Of a stretch of 64,000 nt of DNA, positions 1 through 9,811 are shown piece after piece. Source of the DNA: Pelagibacterium sediminicola (GTDB lineage: Bacteria > Pseudomonadota > Alphaproteobacteria > Rhizobiales > Devosiaceae); the NCBI RefSeq assembly GCF_003390885.1, contig NZ_QMEL01000003.1, positions 310,001 through 374,000 of the forward strand, given 5' to 3'. A program made the position numbers and the translations under genes. The notes under the pieces are model-generated. The model was given only the letters and a program-made list of their open reading frames with translations. It was not told where the DNA came from and made no database searches. Position 1 is the first letter of the stretch. The number at the start of each line of letters is the position of its first letter.

Positions 1-119
1 TCATCCTCTGCTACGAATGGGCCGATTATTTCTTCGAGCTTTTCGTCAACGATGTCATGCCGGTACGAGAGCGTTTTGCCCTGATACGCGAACTCAAGCT
101 CGAAAAGATGGAGCGCTGA
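1..119 (+). CDS. C-terminal fragment of an unrecognised protein (cut by window start)
   Basis: An open frame runs from base 3 to a TGA at 117-119 and encodes 38 residues ending in a charged, helix-like tail (LIRELKLEKMER). The start lies outside the window. The fragment has an aromatic patch (YEWADYFF) and ends a few bases before the convergent holC stop. The codon use looks coding, but the fragment is too short to assign a family. Confidence 0.5.
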   Translation, partial: ILCYEWADYFFELFVNDVMPVRERFALIRELKLEKMER

Positions 120-123
120 CCCG

Positions 124-573
124 TCAGGCCTTCTTGGCCCAACGCCCGTTCCCGTCCTGCTGCCAATAGGTCAGCGTGTAGGTTTCCCTGAGCTCGCGCC
201 AGATGCCCCGCGCTTCGGTCACCGCATCGGGGTCGTGGCCATTGAAGATATAGACCAGCCGCTCATAATCCTGTCCCGCCGAAGGCGTGGCGCGGTCGAC
301 ATAAAAGCGCACATTGGCCGTGTTGGGATTGTTCTTCCCGTTGGCCAGGAGCACCGGCTGGATGGCGTCGTCTTCGCCGCCAGTGGCGACTGCGTGGGGC
401 AGGAAGCTGTCGTCCGTATAAGTCCACAGCGCCGCATCGAGCACCTCGAGCCGCTCCGCCGACCCCACCTCGACCACCGCCGTCCATCCACGCTCGAGCG
501 TCTTGTCGAGCAGCACCGGCAGCACGGCTTCGAGCGGCCGGGTTTCGAGGTGGTAGAAAAGGAGTTCTGTCAT
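124..573 (-). CDS. holC: DNA polymerase III subunit chi
   Basis: Chi is a small accessory subunit of the DNA polymerase III clamp-loader assembly and contacts SSB at the replication fork. The 149-residue length is normal. The N-terminus (MTELLFYHLETRPLEAVLP), the LERGW segment and the DDSFLPHA motif follow the alphaproteobacterial chi pattern. The gene lies downstream of pepA on the same strand, the usual pepA-holC neighbourhood, separated by 179 bases that carry a palindromic repeat. It ends head-on against the C-terminal fragment at the window edge. Assignment is by pattern recognition. Confidence 0.85.
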   Translation of the reverse strand: MTELLFYHLETRPLEAVLPVLLDKTLERGWTAVVEVGSAERLEVLDAALWTYTDDSFLPHAVATGGEDDAIQPVLLANGKNNPNTANVRFYVDRATPSAGQDYERLVYIFNGHDPDAVTEARGIWRELRETYTLTYWQQDGNGRWAKKA

Positions 574-609
574 GGCGGTAGCCTCCTACCCAAACACTGA
601 CATCGCAGC

Positions 610-735
610 CCCCTCACCCCCAACCCCTCTCCCACGAGGGGAGAGGGGGGCTCAAGAACCAAGGAGCCCCAATTCTCCTTCTCCCCTTGTGGGAGAAGGT
701 GGCCGGAGCGAAGCGGAGGTCGGATGAGGGGCCAG
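610..735. repeat. Dispersed GC-rich palindromic element (two hairpins) between pepA and holC
   Basis: Two hairpins lie side by side: 624-633 pairs with 639-648 around an ACGA loop, and 677-685 pairs with 691-699 around CTTGT. The following GGCCGGAGCGAAGCGGAGG stretch is typical of intergenic repeats common in Hyphomicrobiales genomes. A related element lies at 31319-31437. Neither hairpin is followed by a T-run, so it is unlikely to be a simple intrinsic terminator. Confidence 0.6.
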
Positions 736-752
736 CGATGTATCCGCCCACT

Positions 753-2246
753 CTACCCTTCGTAACAATCCCTCACCAGCCTGTCGAGCAAGGCCACCCC
801 ATAGCCCGTTCCCCACGACGTGTTGGTCTCCGAGTTCGGCGCGCCGAATGCCGTGCCGGCGATGTCGATATGCGCCCAGGGCACCTCGCCCACGAAATTG
901 GCCAGAAACTGCGCCGCCGTGATCGAACCTCCCGGCCGGCCGCCGGAGTTCTTGAGGTCGGCGAACCGGCTTTCGATCAGCTTGGCGTAGGCCGGCGCCA
1001 TGGGCATCCGCCAGCACTTTTCGCCCGAGGCGGACCCGGCGTCCATCAGGTTGTCGGCCAGCGCATCGTCGTTGGAAAAAACCGCTGCGAAATCATGGGC
1101 CAGCGCCACGACCACCGCGCCCGTGAGCGTTGCAAGATCGATGATCGCGGCGGGCTTGAAGCGCTCCTGCGTGTACCAGAGCGCATCGGCCAGAACCAGG
1201 CGCCCTTCCGCATCGGTCGAGATGATCTCGATGGTCTTGCCGTTCATCGCCGTCACGATGTCGCCGGGGCGGTAGGCCTTGCCGTCCGGCATGTTCTCGA
1301 CCAGCCCGATGACGCCCACCGCATTGACCCCGGCGCTCCGCAAGGCAAGCGTCTTCATCAGCCCGATCACCGCCGCCGCACCGCCCATGTCGCCCTTCAT
1401 GTCGTACATGGGGACAGCGGGCTTGATCGAAATCCCGCCCGTATCGAAAATCACGCCCTTGCCGACAAACGCCAGGGGGGCCGCGCCCTTTGCGCCGCCC
1501 TTCCACTGCATGACGACGAGACGCGCCGGACGTTCCGAGCCCTGCGCCACGGCCAGCAGCGCCTCCATGCCCAGTTTTTCCATTTCCGCCGGGGTCAGCA
1601 CCTCGACCTCGACGCCGTGGTCGGAAAGCGAACTGGCGATCGCAGCGCATTCCACCGGACCGAGCACGTTGGGCGGCTCGTTGACGAGAGTGCGCGCCAA
1701 TAGCGTTCCCTCGACCGCCGCCATGCGCCGGGTCATCGCCGCCTCGATGCCGCTATCATCTGCAACATGCACCGTCACCGTCAGGGTTTGAGGCTTGCCA
1801 TTGGCTTTGGCCGCCGATTTATAGCGGTCGAAACCGTATTGGCGCAGGCGCACGCCCGCCAGCAATTCGGCGATGCCATCCGCCGTCTGGCCCGGCTCGT
1901 CGATCAGCACCGCCGCCTCGGACACGCCGAGGGAATCGAGCTTGGCCAGAAGCGATCCGCCCCGGTCGGACCACACGGTGCTGGCGTTCATGTCCTCGTC
2001 CTTGCCGCGCCCGAGAACCACCAGCCGGTCGCAGTCGAGGCCGGCGGGCGTGACGAGATCGATCATGTGGCCGGGCTTGCCCTCGAACCCCGTCGCCTCG
2101 GCGGTCCGTTTGAAATCGAGGCCGGTGCGCGACCAGATGGTTTCCGCAGCCCCCGACGGCCCGCCGCCCTCGGCGACATAAATGACGATGGCACCCGTGC
2201 GGGCGACCCGCTTTTGCGTGACGGCGACGTTCAAGGACTGGGTCAT
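753..2246 (-). CDS. pepA: Leucyl aminopeptidase (M17 family)
   Basis: Cytosolic two-metal aminopeptidase that removes N-terminal residues from peptides. The protein has 497 residues, the usual family length. The M17 signature appears as STDAEGRLVLADAL in the C-terminal catalytic domain, and the metal-binding stretch as FDTGGISIKP followed by MKGDMGGAAAV. The N-terminal macro-like domain occupies roughly the first 170 residues. It is divergent from lptF, with a 237-base gap between them that must hold both promoters. holC lies downstream on the same strand. Confidence 0.95.
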   Translation of the reverse strand: MTQSLNVAVTQKRVARTGAIVIYVAEGGGPSGAAETIWSRTGLDFKRTAEATGFEGKPGHMIDLVTPAGLDCDRLVVLGRGKDEDMNASTVWSDRGGSLLAKLDSLGVSEAAVLIDEPGQTADGIAELLAGVRLRQYGFDRYKSAAKANGKPQTLTVTVHVADDSGIEAAMTRRMAAVEGTLLARTLVNEPPNVLGPVECAAIASSLSDHGVEVEVLTPAEMEKLGMEALLAVAQGSERPARLVVMQWKGGAKGAAPLAFVGKGVIFDTGGISIKPAVPMYDMKGDMGGAAAVIGLMKTLALRSAGVNAVGVIGLVENMPDGKAYRPGDIVTAMNGKTIEIISTDAEGRLVLADALWYTQERFKPAAIIDLATLTGAVVVALAHDFAAVFSNDDALADNLMDAGSASGEKCWRMPMAPAYAKLIESRFADLKNSGGRPGGSITAAQFLANFVGEVPWAHIDIAGTAFGAPNSETNTSWGTGYGVALLDRLVRDCYEG

Positions 2247-2483
2247 GAGGGAAGCGACTCGGGGGTATGGTCAGGGACAAATCGTTTCAAACATCGGCAT
2301 CGCCCCGCGCAAGGTCAATCTCCCCTTTGTGAACGGGCGGCGTTTTTCCGCTCAATTTCCCGTTTCTTTCCCTCTGTTGCCTTCGGGCGCTACCGCCACT
2401 TTCCCCCATGGGGTAAAACGTTGAAATTGAATCGTATTGACGCATTGCGCGCTATCGCCCGCGTGGCGAAAGCGAAGGAAACT

Positions 2484-3575
2484 ATGGATCGCCTCTCCCG
2501 CTACCTGTTGACCCAGTTTCTCGCGCAGGCGCTGACCATCTTTGCGGCGGGCGGCGTGCTGATCTGGCTGATGCAGCTCCTGCGGCTGTTCGATCTGGTT
2601 TCGGCCAAGGGACAGAACTTTTTCACCCTCATGGGCCAGAGCGCGCTGACGACACCCACCTTCGCGCGCTCCATCCTTTATGTGTGCTTTGCCATTGGCC
2701 TCGTACGCGGCCTGCGGGCGCTGCACCAGTCGCGCGAGTTGCACACCATCCATGCGGCCCAGCGCACCGGGGCGCTCTGGCGCGCCATCCTCGCCTTCAC
2801 GCTGGTGGGCGCCGCCGCCGTAACGCTGGTCGCCAACTGGATCGAGCCGCACTCGCGGCGCGTCGCGGCCGACTGGTCCGCCGAGATCGCCGCCGACATC
2901 GTGGGGCGCGCGCTGGTTCCGGGCCGCTTTTCCGAGGTTGAGGCGGGGCTGGTCTTTTCCATCTCGGGGCGGCAGCCGGACGGCACGCTTGTCGACTTTT
3001 TCTTCGACGATTCCACCAATCCCGACACACGCCGCACCTATTTCGCCCAAACGGCAAGCGTCTTGCAGGATGAGGACGGCTACCAGCTCATCCTCAACGA
3101 CGGCGCCATCCAGTATGAGAGCGGCGGGCGGCAGGGGTTGAGCCAGATCCGCTTCGTGCAGTACCATGTCAGTCTCGCCAGCCTCATCGAAGCGGGATCG
3201 CAAACGCGCGGGATCGATCAGGCCGACACCATCCGCCTTTTCCGCCAGCTTGCCGCCGGGGAACTGGACACTCCCCAGCCGACCATCGATGCGATCCACA
3301 GCCGCCTCGCCGATACCCTGCGTGCGCTCGCCCTTTGTGCGTTCGTTGCCGCGCTTTGCGCGTTCCCGGACGGCAAACGGGCGGCCAAACGCGTGCCGCT
3401 CGAACTGGTCGTGCTGCTGGTGGCTTTTGGAGAACAGGCCGTGAGCGCCTTCGCCGGTGGCGGGGCGAACCATTACACCGCCCCTGCCCTCATCCTTTTC
3501 GCCAGCCTCCTGCTCCTCTGGCGCAAGGCATCGCGGGCCGATTGGGGCCTTCACTTTTTGAGGCGCGCGCGATGA
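2484..3575 (+). CDS. lptF: LPS export ABC transporter permease LptF
   Basis: Inner-membrane permease of the LptB2FG complex that extracts lipopolysaccharide and drives it along the Lpt bridge. The protein has 363 residues, with hydrophobic segments in the first ~110 residues and the last ~70 flanking a periplasmic beta-rich domain (YjgP/YjgQ family). The start ATG at 2484 has AGGAA just upstream; a longer open frame reading through from pepA is ignored. The stop overlaps the lptG start (ATGA), so the two are translationally coupled. First gene of the lptF-lptG-lptD-surA-pdxA-rsmA string. Confidence 0.92.
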   Translation: MDRLSRYLLTQFLAQALTIFAAGGVLIWLMQLLRLFDLVSAKGQNFFTLMGQSALTTPTFARSILYVCFAIGLVRGLRALHQSRELHTIHAAQRTGALWRAILAFTLVGAAAVTLVANWIEPHSRRVAADWSAEIAADIVGRALVPGRFSEVEAGLVFSISGRQPDGTLVDFFFDDSTNPDTRRTYFAQTASVLQDEDGYQLILNDGAIQYESGGRQGLSQIRFVQYHVSLASLIEAGSQTRGIDQADTIRLFRQLAAGELDTPQPTIDAIHSRLADTLRALALCAFVAALCAFPDGKRAAKRVPLELVVLLVAFGEQAVSAFAGGGANHYTAPALILFASLLLLWRKASRADWGLHFLRRAR

Positions 3576-4651
3576 GCAGGATCGGGCGCCTTCTCTGCCG
3601 TCGTCTTGCCGCACGTATCGGGCTGGTCGTCGGCATTTTCTTCGGCATCATCCTGCTGGTCGAATTTCTCGACACGGGACGGTTCAACCAGACTGCCTCG
3701 CTGGCAGGCCCGTGGACGGCGACGGGGCTCGCATTCCTGAGTGCCCTGCGCTGGAGTCTGCTGGGGCTGCCGGTCACCGTGCTGATCGGATCGATCGTAG
3801 CGCTGATCGACCTTCAGACACACCGGGAAATGGTCATCATCAACGCTGCGGGCCATTCGATCTGGGCAGCGCTGCGCTGGCCGATCCTGATGACGCTGGT
3901 TTTCGGAACGCTCGTCACGACCGTGGTCGATGCCTACGCCATCCGCATCTATCAACAGCTCGACGCCGCCCAGATCGGATGGGGCCGCGCCTATGGCGTG
4001 CAGAATCGGGCGACGTGGTTCAATCAGGCTGGCGAAGACGGCAACTACATGCTCTTTGCGCGCAACGTCCTGCAAGGCGGGGAGGAATTGCGCAATATCT
4101 CTGTGTTCCGACTGCTCGATGACGGGGAGACCGGATCGCGCATCCACGCCGAGCGCGCGATCCTCGAGCCGGGCCGCTGGGTGCTGCACACTGGAACGGT
4201 GCTTGATGTCGACCGGGCACCCGAGCCCTTCGATATCCTCGCCCTTTCAACGACAGCCACCCCGTCCGAACTCAGCCTCAAGCTCGGCACCGCCGAGGAC
4301 CTTTCGTGGTTCGGCCTTCGCAGCGCTCTTAGAACGGGCATTGCCGACCCCTTCGCGCGCGCGGCGGCGGAAACGCGGTTTCAGAAGCTCAACGCCATTC
4401 CCTTCGTTCTCGTAGGATCATTGCTGATTGCGTTTGCCTTTACCGCCGGTTATCGAAGAGCAGGGCATTATGGGTGGACAATTCTCTATGGTATCGCGTT
4501 AGGATTGATTGTGTTTCTGGTTATGGAGATGGCCGACCGGGCAGGTTCGGCCGGCGTTCTCGATCCTATAGCGGCAGCCTGGGGGCCGGCGGTCGGTGCC
4601 ATCGGCATCGGGCTGACGATCATCCTCAGGCGTGAAGACGGGACGGTATGA
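3572..4651 (+). CDS. lptG: LPS export ABC transporter permease LptG
   Basis: Partner permease of LptF in the inner-membrane LPS transporter. It has 359 residues, with a hydrophobic N-terminal segment (LVVGIFFGIILLVEFL), a periplasmic middle domain and three hydrophobic C-terminal segments (for example PFVLVGSLLIAFAF). The start overlaps the lptF stop by four bases and the stop overlaps the lptD start by four bases. This fixes both starts and supports one polycistronic message. Confidence 0.92.
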   Translation: MSRIGRLLCRRLAARIGLVVGIFFGIILLVEFLDTGRFNQTASLAGPWTATGLAFLSALRWSLLGLPVTVLIGSIVALIDLQTHREMVIINAAGHSIWAALRWPILMTLVFGTLVTTVVDAYAIRIYQQLDAAQIGWGRAYGVQNRATWFNQAGEDGNYMLFARNVLQGGEELRNISVFRLLDDGETGSRIHAERAILEPGRWVLHTGTVLDVDRAPEPFDILALSTTATPSELSLKLGTAEDLSWFGLRSALRTGIADPFARAAAETRFQKLNAIPFVLVGSLLIAFAFTAGYRRAGHYGWTILYGIALGLIVFLVMEMADRAGSAGVLDPIAAAWGPAVGAIGIGLTIILRREDGTV

Positions 4652-6960
4652 TGGGGGCATGGCCGCCCAGCAAAGGCGCACGACGCCTTGCGCGCACCCT
4701 TGTGTGCGCCACGGCGCTTGCCTTTGCGCCCACCCTTGCCGCCCATGCCCAGCAGATCATCCCGCCCGATTTCTTTTCGCGCATTCCCGCCGAGGTGCCT
4801 GGAAGGCTCTCGCTCGAAGCCGATACTATGGTGTTCGATCAGGCCGGCGATGCCGTGGTCGCGCAAGGCAATGTCGGCATCCGGTACGCCGGCATCAGCG
4901 TCACGGCCGACCGCGCGGTCTATTACCAGCGCTCGGGCAAGGTGGAACTGGTCGGCAATGTCGCCTTCATCGACGCGGAGGGGCTTGAATATGTGGCCGA
5001 CCGCGTCGAGCTCGAAGACGGTTTCAAGCAGAGATTCCTTGAAAGCCTGACCGTTGCCTATCCCGACGGCACATGGGTGACTGCAGCCGAAACCCGGTTC
5101 TCCGAAGGCGTGGACCGCGTTTACGAGCAGGGCACCTATGCCCCATGCGGCGATTGCATCGACGCCAACGGCAATACGATCGGCTGGAAGGTGCGCGCCG
5201 CCCGCATCACCACCGATGAAATCGACCGCGTGGTCTATTACGAGCAGCCATCGCTCGAGCTTTTGGGCGTACCGGTGCTCTGGCTGCCATGGCTCGTCCT
5301 GCCCGCCGATGGCGATTTCGAGATGCCGGTCCTCAGCTATGACCAGAACTACGGCGTCGGGATGTCGTTTCCGTTCTTCCGCTATCAGGTGGCGGGCGGC
5401 ACTGTCCTTCTGACCCCGACCCTGTTTTCAAAGCAGGGCGTGATGCTGGGCGCCGAATGGCGACAGCGCGTGGGCGACCTTCAATACAATGTGCGCGGGT
5501 CCGCGATCTATCAGCTCGACCCTTCCGTTTACAACGGCCTTGCGGATCGGGACTGGCGCGGATACGCGCAGACCACGGGCACATTCACACCGACCGATGA
5601 ATGGACGCTGGGCTGGTCCTATACGGCCTTCACCGATCCGGGCTATCTCCCCGATTACCGGATCGCGACAGGCACGGTCCGCAACGAGATTTATGCGACC
5701 TATCTCAACGACGCGACCTTTGCCGATACGCGAATCCAGCAGTTCGTGCCGGTAGGCGATGCAGCTTCCACCTGGACGGCCACTAACCATCGGAACGCCG
5801 TGGAGCGGCAGGCGCTTACCCATCCCAATTCAAGGGTGGAGTACGTCGAGAATCTCGGCCCCGGCAATGGGCAGGTCGAATTCTCGGCCCGCCTTCTAGG
5901 CCTGACGCGCCTGCAGGATCATCGCTCAGCCACTTTCCGCGGCCAGCGCTATGTCCACGGATATGAGGGCCAGTCCGCCCACCTGATGATTCAGGCGGGA
6001 TGGACAAACCAGTATGTCGTGCCGGGCGGCTTCGAGGTTTCGCCCTATCTGGGCGTCCGCGCGGAGGCTGCCGACTACGATGGAACAAGCACCCCCGCCG
6101 CGCAGACCCTTTTTTCCGCCACGCCCATCGCCGCCCTCGATATCCGTTATCCCCTGATGATGCGCACCGGCGGCACAACCACAGTCATCGAACCCATCGC
6201 GCAACTGGTCTATCGCGACGGCCCCGTGGTGCCGGGGATCACGAACGACGATTCCCAGAACGTTGTGCTCCACACCTCCAACCTCTTTTCCTTCAACCGG
6301 TTTTCCGGCGCCGACCGGCAGGAGACCGGCTTGAGGGGCAATGTCGGGCTGGCGCTCAATACAAGCTTTGACCATGGCGGGTGGCTTGCGGCGAGTATCG
6401 GCCAGACCCACCATCTTGCCGGACTCAATGGCTATACCGTTTCCGACGGGTCGACCGCCGGCATCGGCACGAGCCTCGACCGCGCCTCCTCCTATATCGT
6501 TGCCAGCCTCGAAGGTGGCATCGGGGCCTTGAGCGGCGGCGGCAGCGCCCAGTTCGATCCCGTCACGGGAACCATTCCCGCCGCCAACGCCCGCGCCTCG
6601 GTCTCTCACGAGGGCTATACCGTCTCGGGCACCTATGCCTGGGCGGACGTCAATCCGGCGCTGGGCATCACGCGCGAACGCCACGATGTCGGCGCCAACG
6701 TCACCCTTCCGGTTTCCGACTACTGGCGGATCAAGTTCGGCACCTCCTACGATCTCGTGGGCAATCAACTGCTGACAACCACCGGCGCGCTGGAGTATGA
6801 CGATAAGTATCTGGCCTTTGGCGTCGGCACCCGTTTCAAGGGTCCGGTGGATGGCTGGTCGAACAATTTCAGGGTGGAGTTCCACCTGCGCCTGCGCGCG
6901 GCGGCCAACAGGGAAGTCGTCGGGCTGGGTTATAGCTGGGATCAGGAGAGCTTCCGCTAG
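4648..6960 (+). CDS. lptD: LPS-assembly outer membrane protein LptD
   Basis: Outer-membrane beta barrel that, with LptE, inserts LPS into the outer leaflet. The 770-residue protein has a signal peptide likely cleaved after AHA (residue 34), an OstA/LptA-like jellyroll at about 50-140 and a long barrel to the aromatic C-terminus (DQESFR). Cys167 and Cys170 form a CxxC; I see no other cysteine after the signal peptide, unlike the four-cysteine E. coli protein. Translationally coupled to lptG and followed by surA, its usual chaperone partner in alphaproteobacteria. Confidence 0.93.
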   Translation: MMGAWPPSKGARRLARTLVCATALAFAPTLAAHAQQIIPPDFFSRIPAEVPGRLSLEADTMVFDQAGDAVVAQGNVGIRYAGISVTADRAVYYQRSGKVELVGNVAFIDAEGLEYVADRVELEDGFKQRFLESLTVAYPDGTWVTAAETRFSEGVDRVYEQGTYAPCGDCIDANGNTIGWKVRAARITTDEIDRVVYYEQPSLELLGVPVLWLPWLVLPADGDFEMPVLSYDQNYGVGMSFPFFRYQVAGGTVLLTPTLFSKQGVMLGAEWRQRVGDLQYNVRGSAIYQLDPSVYNGLADRDWRGYAQTTGTFTPTDEWTLGWSYTAFTDPGYLPDYRIATGTVRNEIYATYLNDATFADTRIQQFVPVGDAASTWTATNHRNAVERQALTHPNSRVEYVENLGPGNGQVEFSARLLGLTRLQDHRSATFRGQRYVHGYEGQSAHLMIQAGWTNQYVVPGGFEVSPYLGVRAEAADYDGTSTPAAQTLFSATPIAALDIRYPLMMRTGGTTTVIEPIAQLVYRDGPVVPGITNDDSQNVVLHTSNLFSFNRFSGADRQETGLRGNVGLALNTSFDHGGWLAASIGQTHHLAGLNGYTVSDGSTAGIGTSLDRASSYIVASLEGGIGALSGGGSAQFDPVTGTIPAANARASVSHEGYTVSGTYAWADVNPALGITRERHDVGANVTLPVSDYWRIKFGTSYDLVGNQLLTTTGALEYDDKYLAFGVGTRFKGPVDGWSNNFRVEFHLRLRAAANREVVGLGYSWDQESFR

Positions 6961-7049
6961 TTTTCGGTGCCCGGCGGAAGCGGATTTTGGCCGCATTCTT
7001 GGTTAAGGACAGGCGCGATACATTCATTGGGCGCCCGGGAGTTTGAACT

Positions 7050-7970
7050 ATGGTACGCGCATTTGCAGCACGGTTCGCAACGGCTTTTCTCGCGTTGGGC
7101 CTTCTTTTCGCGGCCACGGCGGCGCAGGCGCAGGCAGTGCGCGTCACCGTCAACGGCACGCCGATCACCGACCAGATGATCAACGAGCGCGCCCAGCTCC
7201 TGCGGATCGAGGGCCGGGGCGCGACCAATGCGGCCCGCTCCAGCGAAGCCACCAACGAATTGATCGAGGACACCATCAAGCTGGCCGAAGCCGGGCGCCT
7301 GGGCATCAACGTCTCTTCAAGCCAGATCGATGACGCGGTGTCGAGCATTGCGCGCAACATGAACGTGAGCGTCACCAACCTCACCCAGATCCTCACCCAG
7401 AACGGGGTCAACCCCCAGACGCTGCGCAACCGGCTCGAGGCGGCGGTGGCGTGGCAGGCTGTGGTGCAGACCGCGATCTCGCCGCGCATCCAGCTTTCCG
7501 AACTCGACCTCGACCTGCGCGCCGCCGAACAGGTGCGCGAGACTTCGAGCTTCGACTATATTCTCAAGGAAGTCCTGTTCGTCATCGCGCCCGGATCGGG
7601 CGCTTCCGCCTCGCGGCGCACCGCTGAGGCCAATCAGTATCGCAGCCGGTTTACCGGATGCGACACGGCGGTGGATCTGGTACTTCAGTTCAATGATGCC
7701 GCCGTGCGCGATCTTGGCCGCCGCCATGCCACCCAGTTGCCCGAGGCGATAGCCAACGAGCTGGCCCGCCTCAATGTCGGTCAGATTTCCAGCCCCCGGG
7801 TCGTCGAGACCGGCGTTTCGATGCTGGCGATCTGCGAAAAGGCCGAAGCGCGCGACCTCGCCTTCATCAAGGACGAGTTGCGCGAGGAACAGGGCACCGA
7901 GGCTCTCCAGGCCGAAGCGCAAGCCTATCTGACGCGGCTGCGCGAGCAGGCCGCGATCGTGCGCAGGTAG
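7050..7970 (+). CDS. surA: Periplasmic SurA-type chaperone / peptidyl-prolyl isomerase
   Basis: Periplasmic chaperone for outer-membrane proteins, here placed directly after lptD. The 306-residue protein has a signal peptide ending AAQAQA, then a SurA N-terminal chaperone domain (VNGTPITDQMINERAQL; helices to about 165) and one shorter, divergent parvulin-like region around 170-270. E. coli SurA has two parvulin domains and 428 residues, so this is the short alphaproteobacterial form and may act mainly as a chaperone. The stop is three bases from the pdxA start. Confidence 0.85.
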   Translation: MVRAFAARFATAFLALGLLFAATAAQAQAVRVTVNGTPITDQMINERAQLLRIEGRGATNAARSSEATNELIEDTIKLAEAGRLGINVSSSQIDDAVSSIARNMNVSVTNLTQILTQNGVNPQTLRNRLEAAVAWQAVVQTAISPRIQLSELDLDLRAAEQVRETSSFDYILKEVLFVIAPGSGASASRRTAEANQYRSRFTGCDTAVDLVLQFNDAAVRDLGRRHATQLPEAIANELARLNVGQISSPRVVETGVSMLAICEKAEARDLAFIKDELREEQGTEALQAEAQAYLTRLREQAAIVRR

Positions 7971-7973
7971 ACG

Positions 7974-8966
7974 ATGGCGGGGCCGCTACCGCTCGCCGTC
8001 ACCATGGGCGAGCCCGCAGGCATCGGCCCCGACCTGATCCTCGCGCTCTATGCCGGGGGGCAGTCCCTCGCCCTGCCCCCCTTCGCGGTTTTCGGCGATG
8101 CCGGTTTTCTGCGCGCCCGCGCCGCCCGTCTCGGGCTCGACATCGCCATTGAAACGATGGCCGGGGACGACTTCACCGGTTTCGATGCGGCGCTGCCGGT
8201 CGTTTCGGTCGAAGGCAGTATTGAGGATACGCCCGGCATTGCCGATCCCAACGCCGCCCCGGTCGTTGTCGGCGCCATCGCCGCCGCCGTGCGCGGCATC
8301 CGTCATGGCCGTTTCCGCGCGCTGGTCACCGCCCCCATCCACAAGGCAACGCTTTATGAAGCCGGGTTCGATCACCCCGGCCATACCGAGTTTCTCGCCG
8401 CCCTTGCCGCCGAAGACGAGGTTACGCCCCGCCCGGTGATGATGCTCGCCCATGACGACCTGCGCACCGTGCCGCTCACCATCCATATCCCGCTATCAAA
8501 GGTGCCGGGTGCGATCAGCGGGAAACTGATCGATGAAACCGTACGCATCGTCGAAAAGGACCTTCGCGAGCGGTTCGGCATCGCCCGCCCGCGCATCGCC
8601 GTCGCCGGGCTCAATCCGCATGCGGGCGAGGACGGCACGATTGGACTTGAGGAAGTCAGGATCATCGCGCCCGCCCTCGATGCTCTACGCAAGGACGGGC
8701 TGGACGTCACCGGCCCGCTTTCCGCCGATACCCTCTTCCATCCCCCGCATTGGCGGCAATATGATGTGGTTATCGCCATGTATCACGATCAGGCGCTCAT
8801 CCCCATCAAGACCGTCGCCTTCGACGCCGGGGTCAACGTCACGCTCGGCCTGCCCTTCGTGCGCACCTCGCCAGACCACGGCACGGCCTTTGCGCTGGCA
8901 GGCACGGGCAAGGCCTCGACCGGCTCGATGCTGGCCGCCATCCGGCTTGCGGATGCGATTGTATGA
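7974..8966 (+). CDS. pdxA: 4-hydroxythreonine-4-phosphate dehydrogenase
   Basis: NAD-dependent oxidation of 4-phosphohydroxy-L-threonine in the DXP-dependent pyridoxal phosphate pathway. The 330-residue length is normal. Family features include [12 protein letters not shown] at the N-terminus, the metal-site histidines in [18 protein letters not shown] and MYHDQALIP. The gene overlaps rsmA by four bases (ATGA) and follows surA after three bases. The surA-pdxA-rsmA order is conserved in proteobacteria. Confidence 0.95.
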   Translation: MAGPLPLAVTMGEPAGIGPDLILALYAGGQSLALPPFAVFGDAGFLRARAARLGLDIAIETMAGDDFTGFDAALPVVSVEGSIEDTPGIADPNAAPVVVGAIAAAVRGIRHGRFRALVTAPIHKATLYEAGFDHPGHTEFLAALAAEDEVTPRPVMMLAHDDLRTVPLTIHIPLSKVPGAISGKLIDETVRIVEKDLRERFGIARPRIAVAGLNPHAGEDGTIGLEEVRIIAPALDALRKDGLDVTGPLSADTLFHPPHWRQYDVVIAMYHDQALIPIKTVAFDAGVNVTLGLPFVRTSPDHGTAFALAGTGKASTGSMLAAIRLADAIV

Positions 8967-9811
8967 GCGGAATCGATAACCTGCCCCCCTTGCGCGAGGT
9001 GATCGCCGAGCACGGCCTGCGCGCCAGAAAGGAACTCGGGCAGAATTTCCTGCTCGATCTCAACCTCACCATGCGCATCGCGCGCGCGGCGGGCGACCTG
9101 TCGCAAACCACCGTCATCGAGGTCGGACCGGGGCCCGGCGGATTAACCCGCGCGCTGCTGGCGGCAGGCGCGAAAAAAATCATCGCCATCGAGCGCGACG
9201 AACGCACCCTGCCCGCCCTCGCGGAAATTTCCGCCGCCGCTCCGGGCCGCCTGGAAGTGATTTCAGCCGATGCGCTCGAGGTCGATTACCGCGCGCTGGC
9301 CGATGGCGACACGAAAATCATCGCCAATCTCCCCTACAACATCGCAACGCCCCTTCTCACTGGCTGGCTCTCGCAAGAGCCGTGGCCGGCATGGTTTTCC
9401 TCGCTGACCCTGATGTTCCAGAAGGAAGTGGCCGACCGCATCGTCGCGTCGGAAAAAGACGCCGCCTATGGCCGCCTCGGCGTGCTGTGCGGCTGGCGCA
9501 CCGATGCGCGTATGGTCATGAAGGTCGATCACAACGCTTTCACCCCGCCGCCCAAGGTCACCTCCGCCGTCGTTCATCTCGTTCCCAGGCCGGTCGATCC
9601 GGACGTTCCCGTCCGCGCGCTCGAAGAAATCACCCGCCACGCCTTCGGCCAGCGCCGCAAGATGATCCGGCAAAGTTTAAAGGGTCTGGGAGTGCCGCTG
9701 GAATCATTGTTCGATGCGACGGGATTGAAGGGTGACGAGCGTGCGGAGAATCTGCCGGTTTCAACCTATGTGGAACTGGCGCGGACTGTCGCAAGGCTGC
9801 GGCGGGGTTAA
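8963..9811 (+). CDS. rsmA: 16S rRNA (adenine1518-N6/adenine1519-N6)-dimethyltransferase
   Basis: KsgA/RsmA dimethylates two adjacent adenines in the 3'-terminal helix of 16S rRNA using S-adenosylmethionine. The 282-residue protein shows the opening [10 protein letters not shown], the SAM-binding [14 protein letters not shown] and the catalytic [10 protein letters not shown] motif. It is translationally coupled to pdxA. Its last four bases overlap the stop of the convergent vapC gene. Confidence 0.95.
   Translation: MSGIDNLPPLREVIAEHGLRARKELGQNFLLDLNLTMRIARAAGDLSQTTVIEVGPGPGGLTRALLAAGAKKIIAIERDERTLPALAEISAAAPGRLEVISADALEVDYRALADGDTKIIANLPYNIATPLLTGWLSQEPWPAWFSSLTLMFQKEVADRIVASEKDAAYGRLGVLCGWRTDARMVMKVDHNAFTPPPKVTSAVVHLVPRPVDPDVPVRALEEITRHAFGQRRKMIRQSLKGLGVPLESLFDATGLKGDERAENLPVSTYVELARTVARLRRG

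Noticed and set aside
2352-3614. 420-residue minus-strand open frame opposite lptF
   Set aside because: Low-complexity charged translation; lptF on the plus strand has a ribosome-binding site, membrane segments and operon overlaps.
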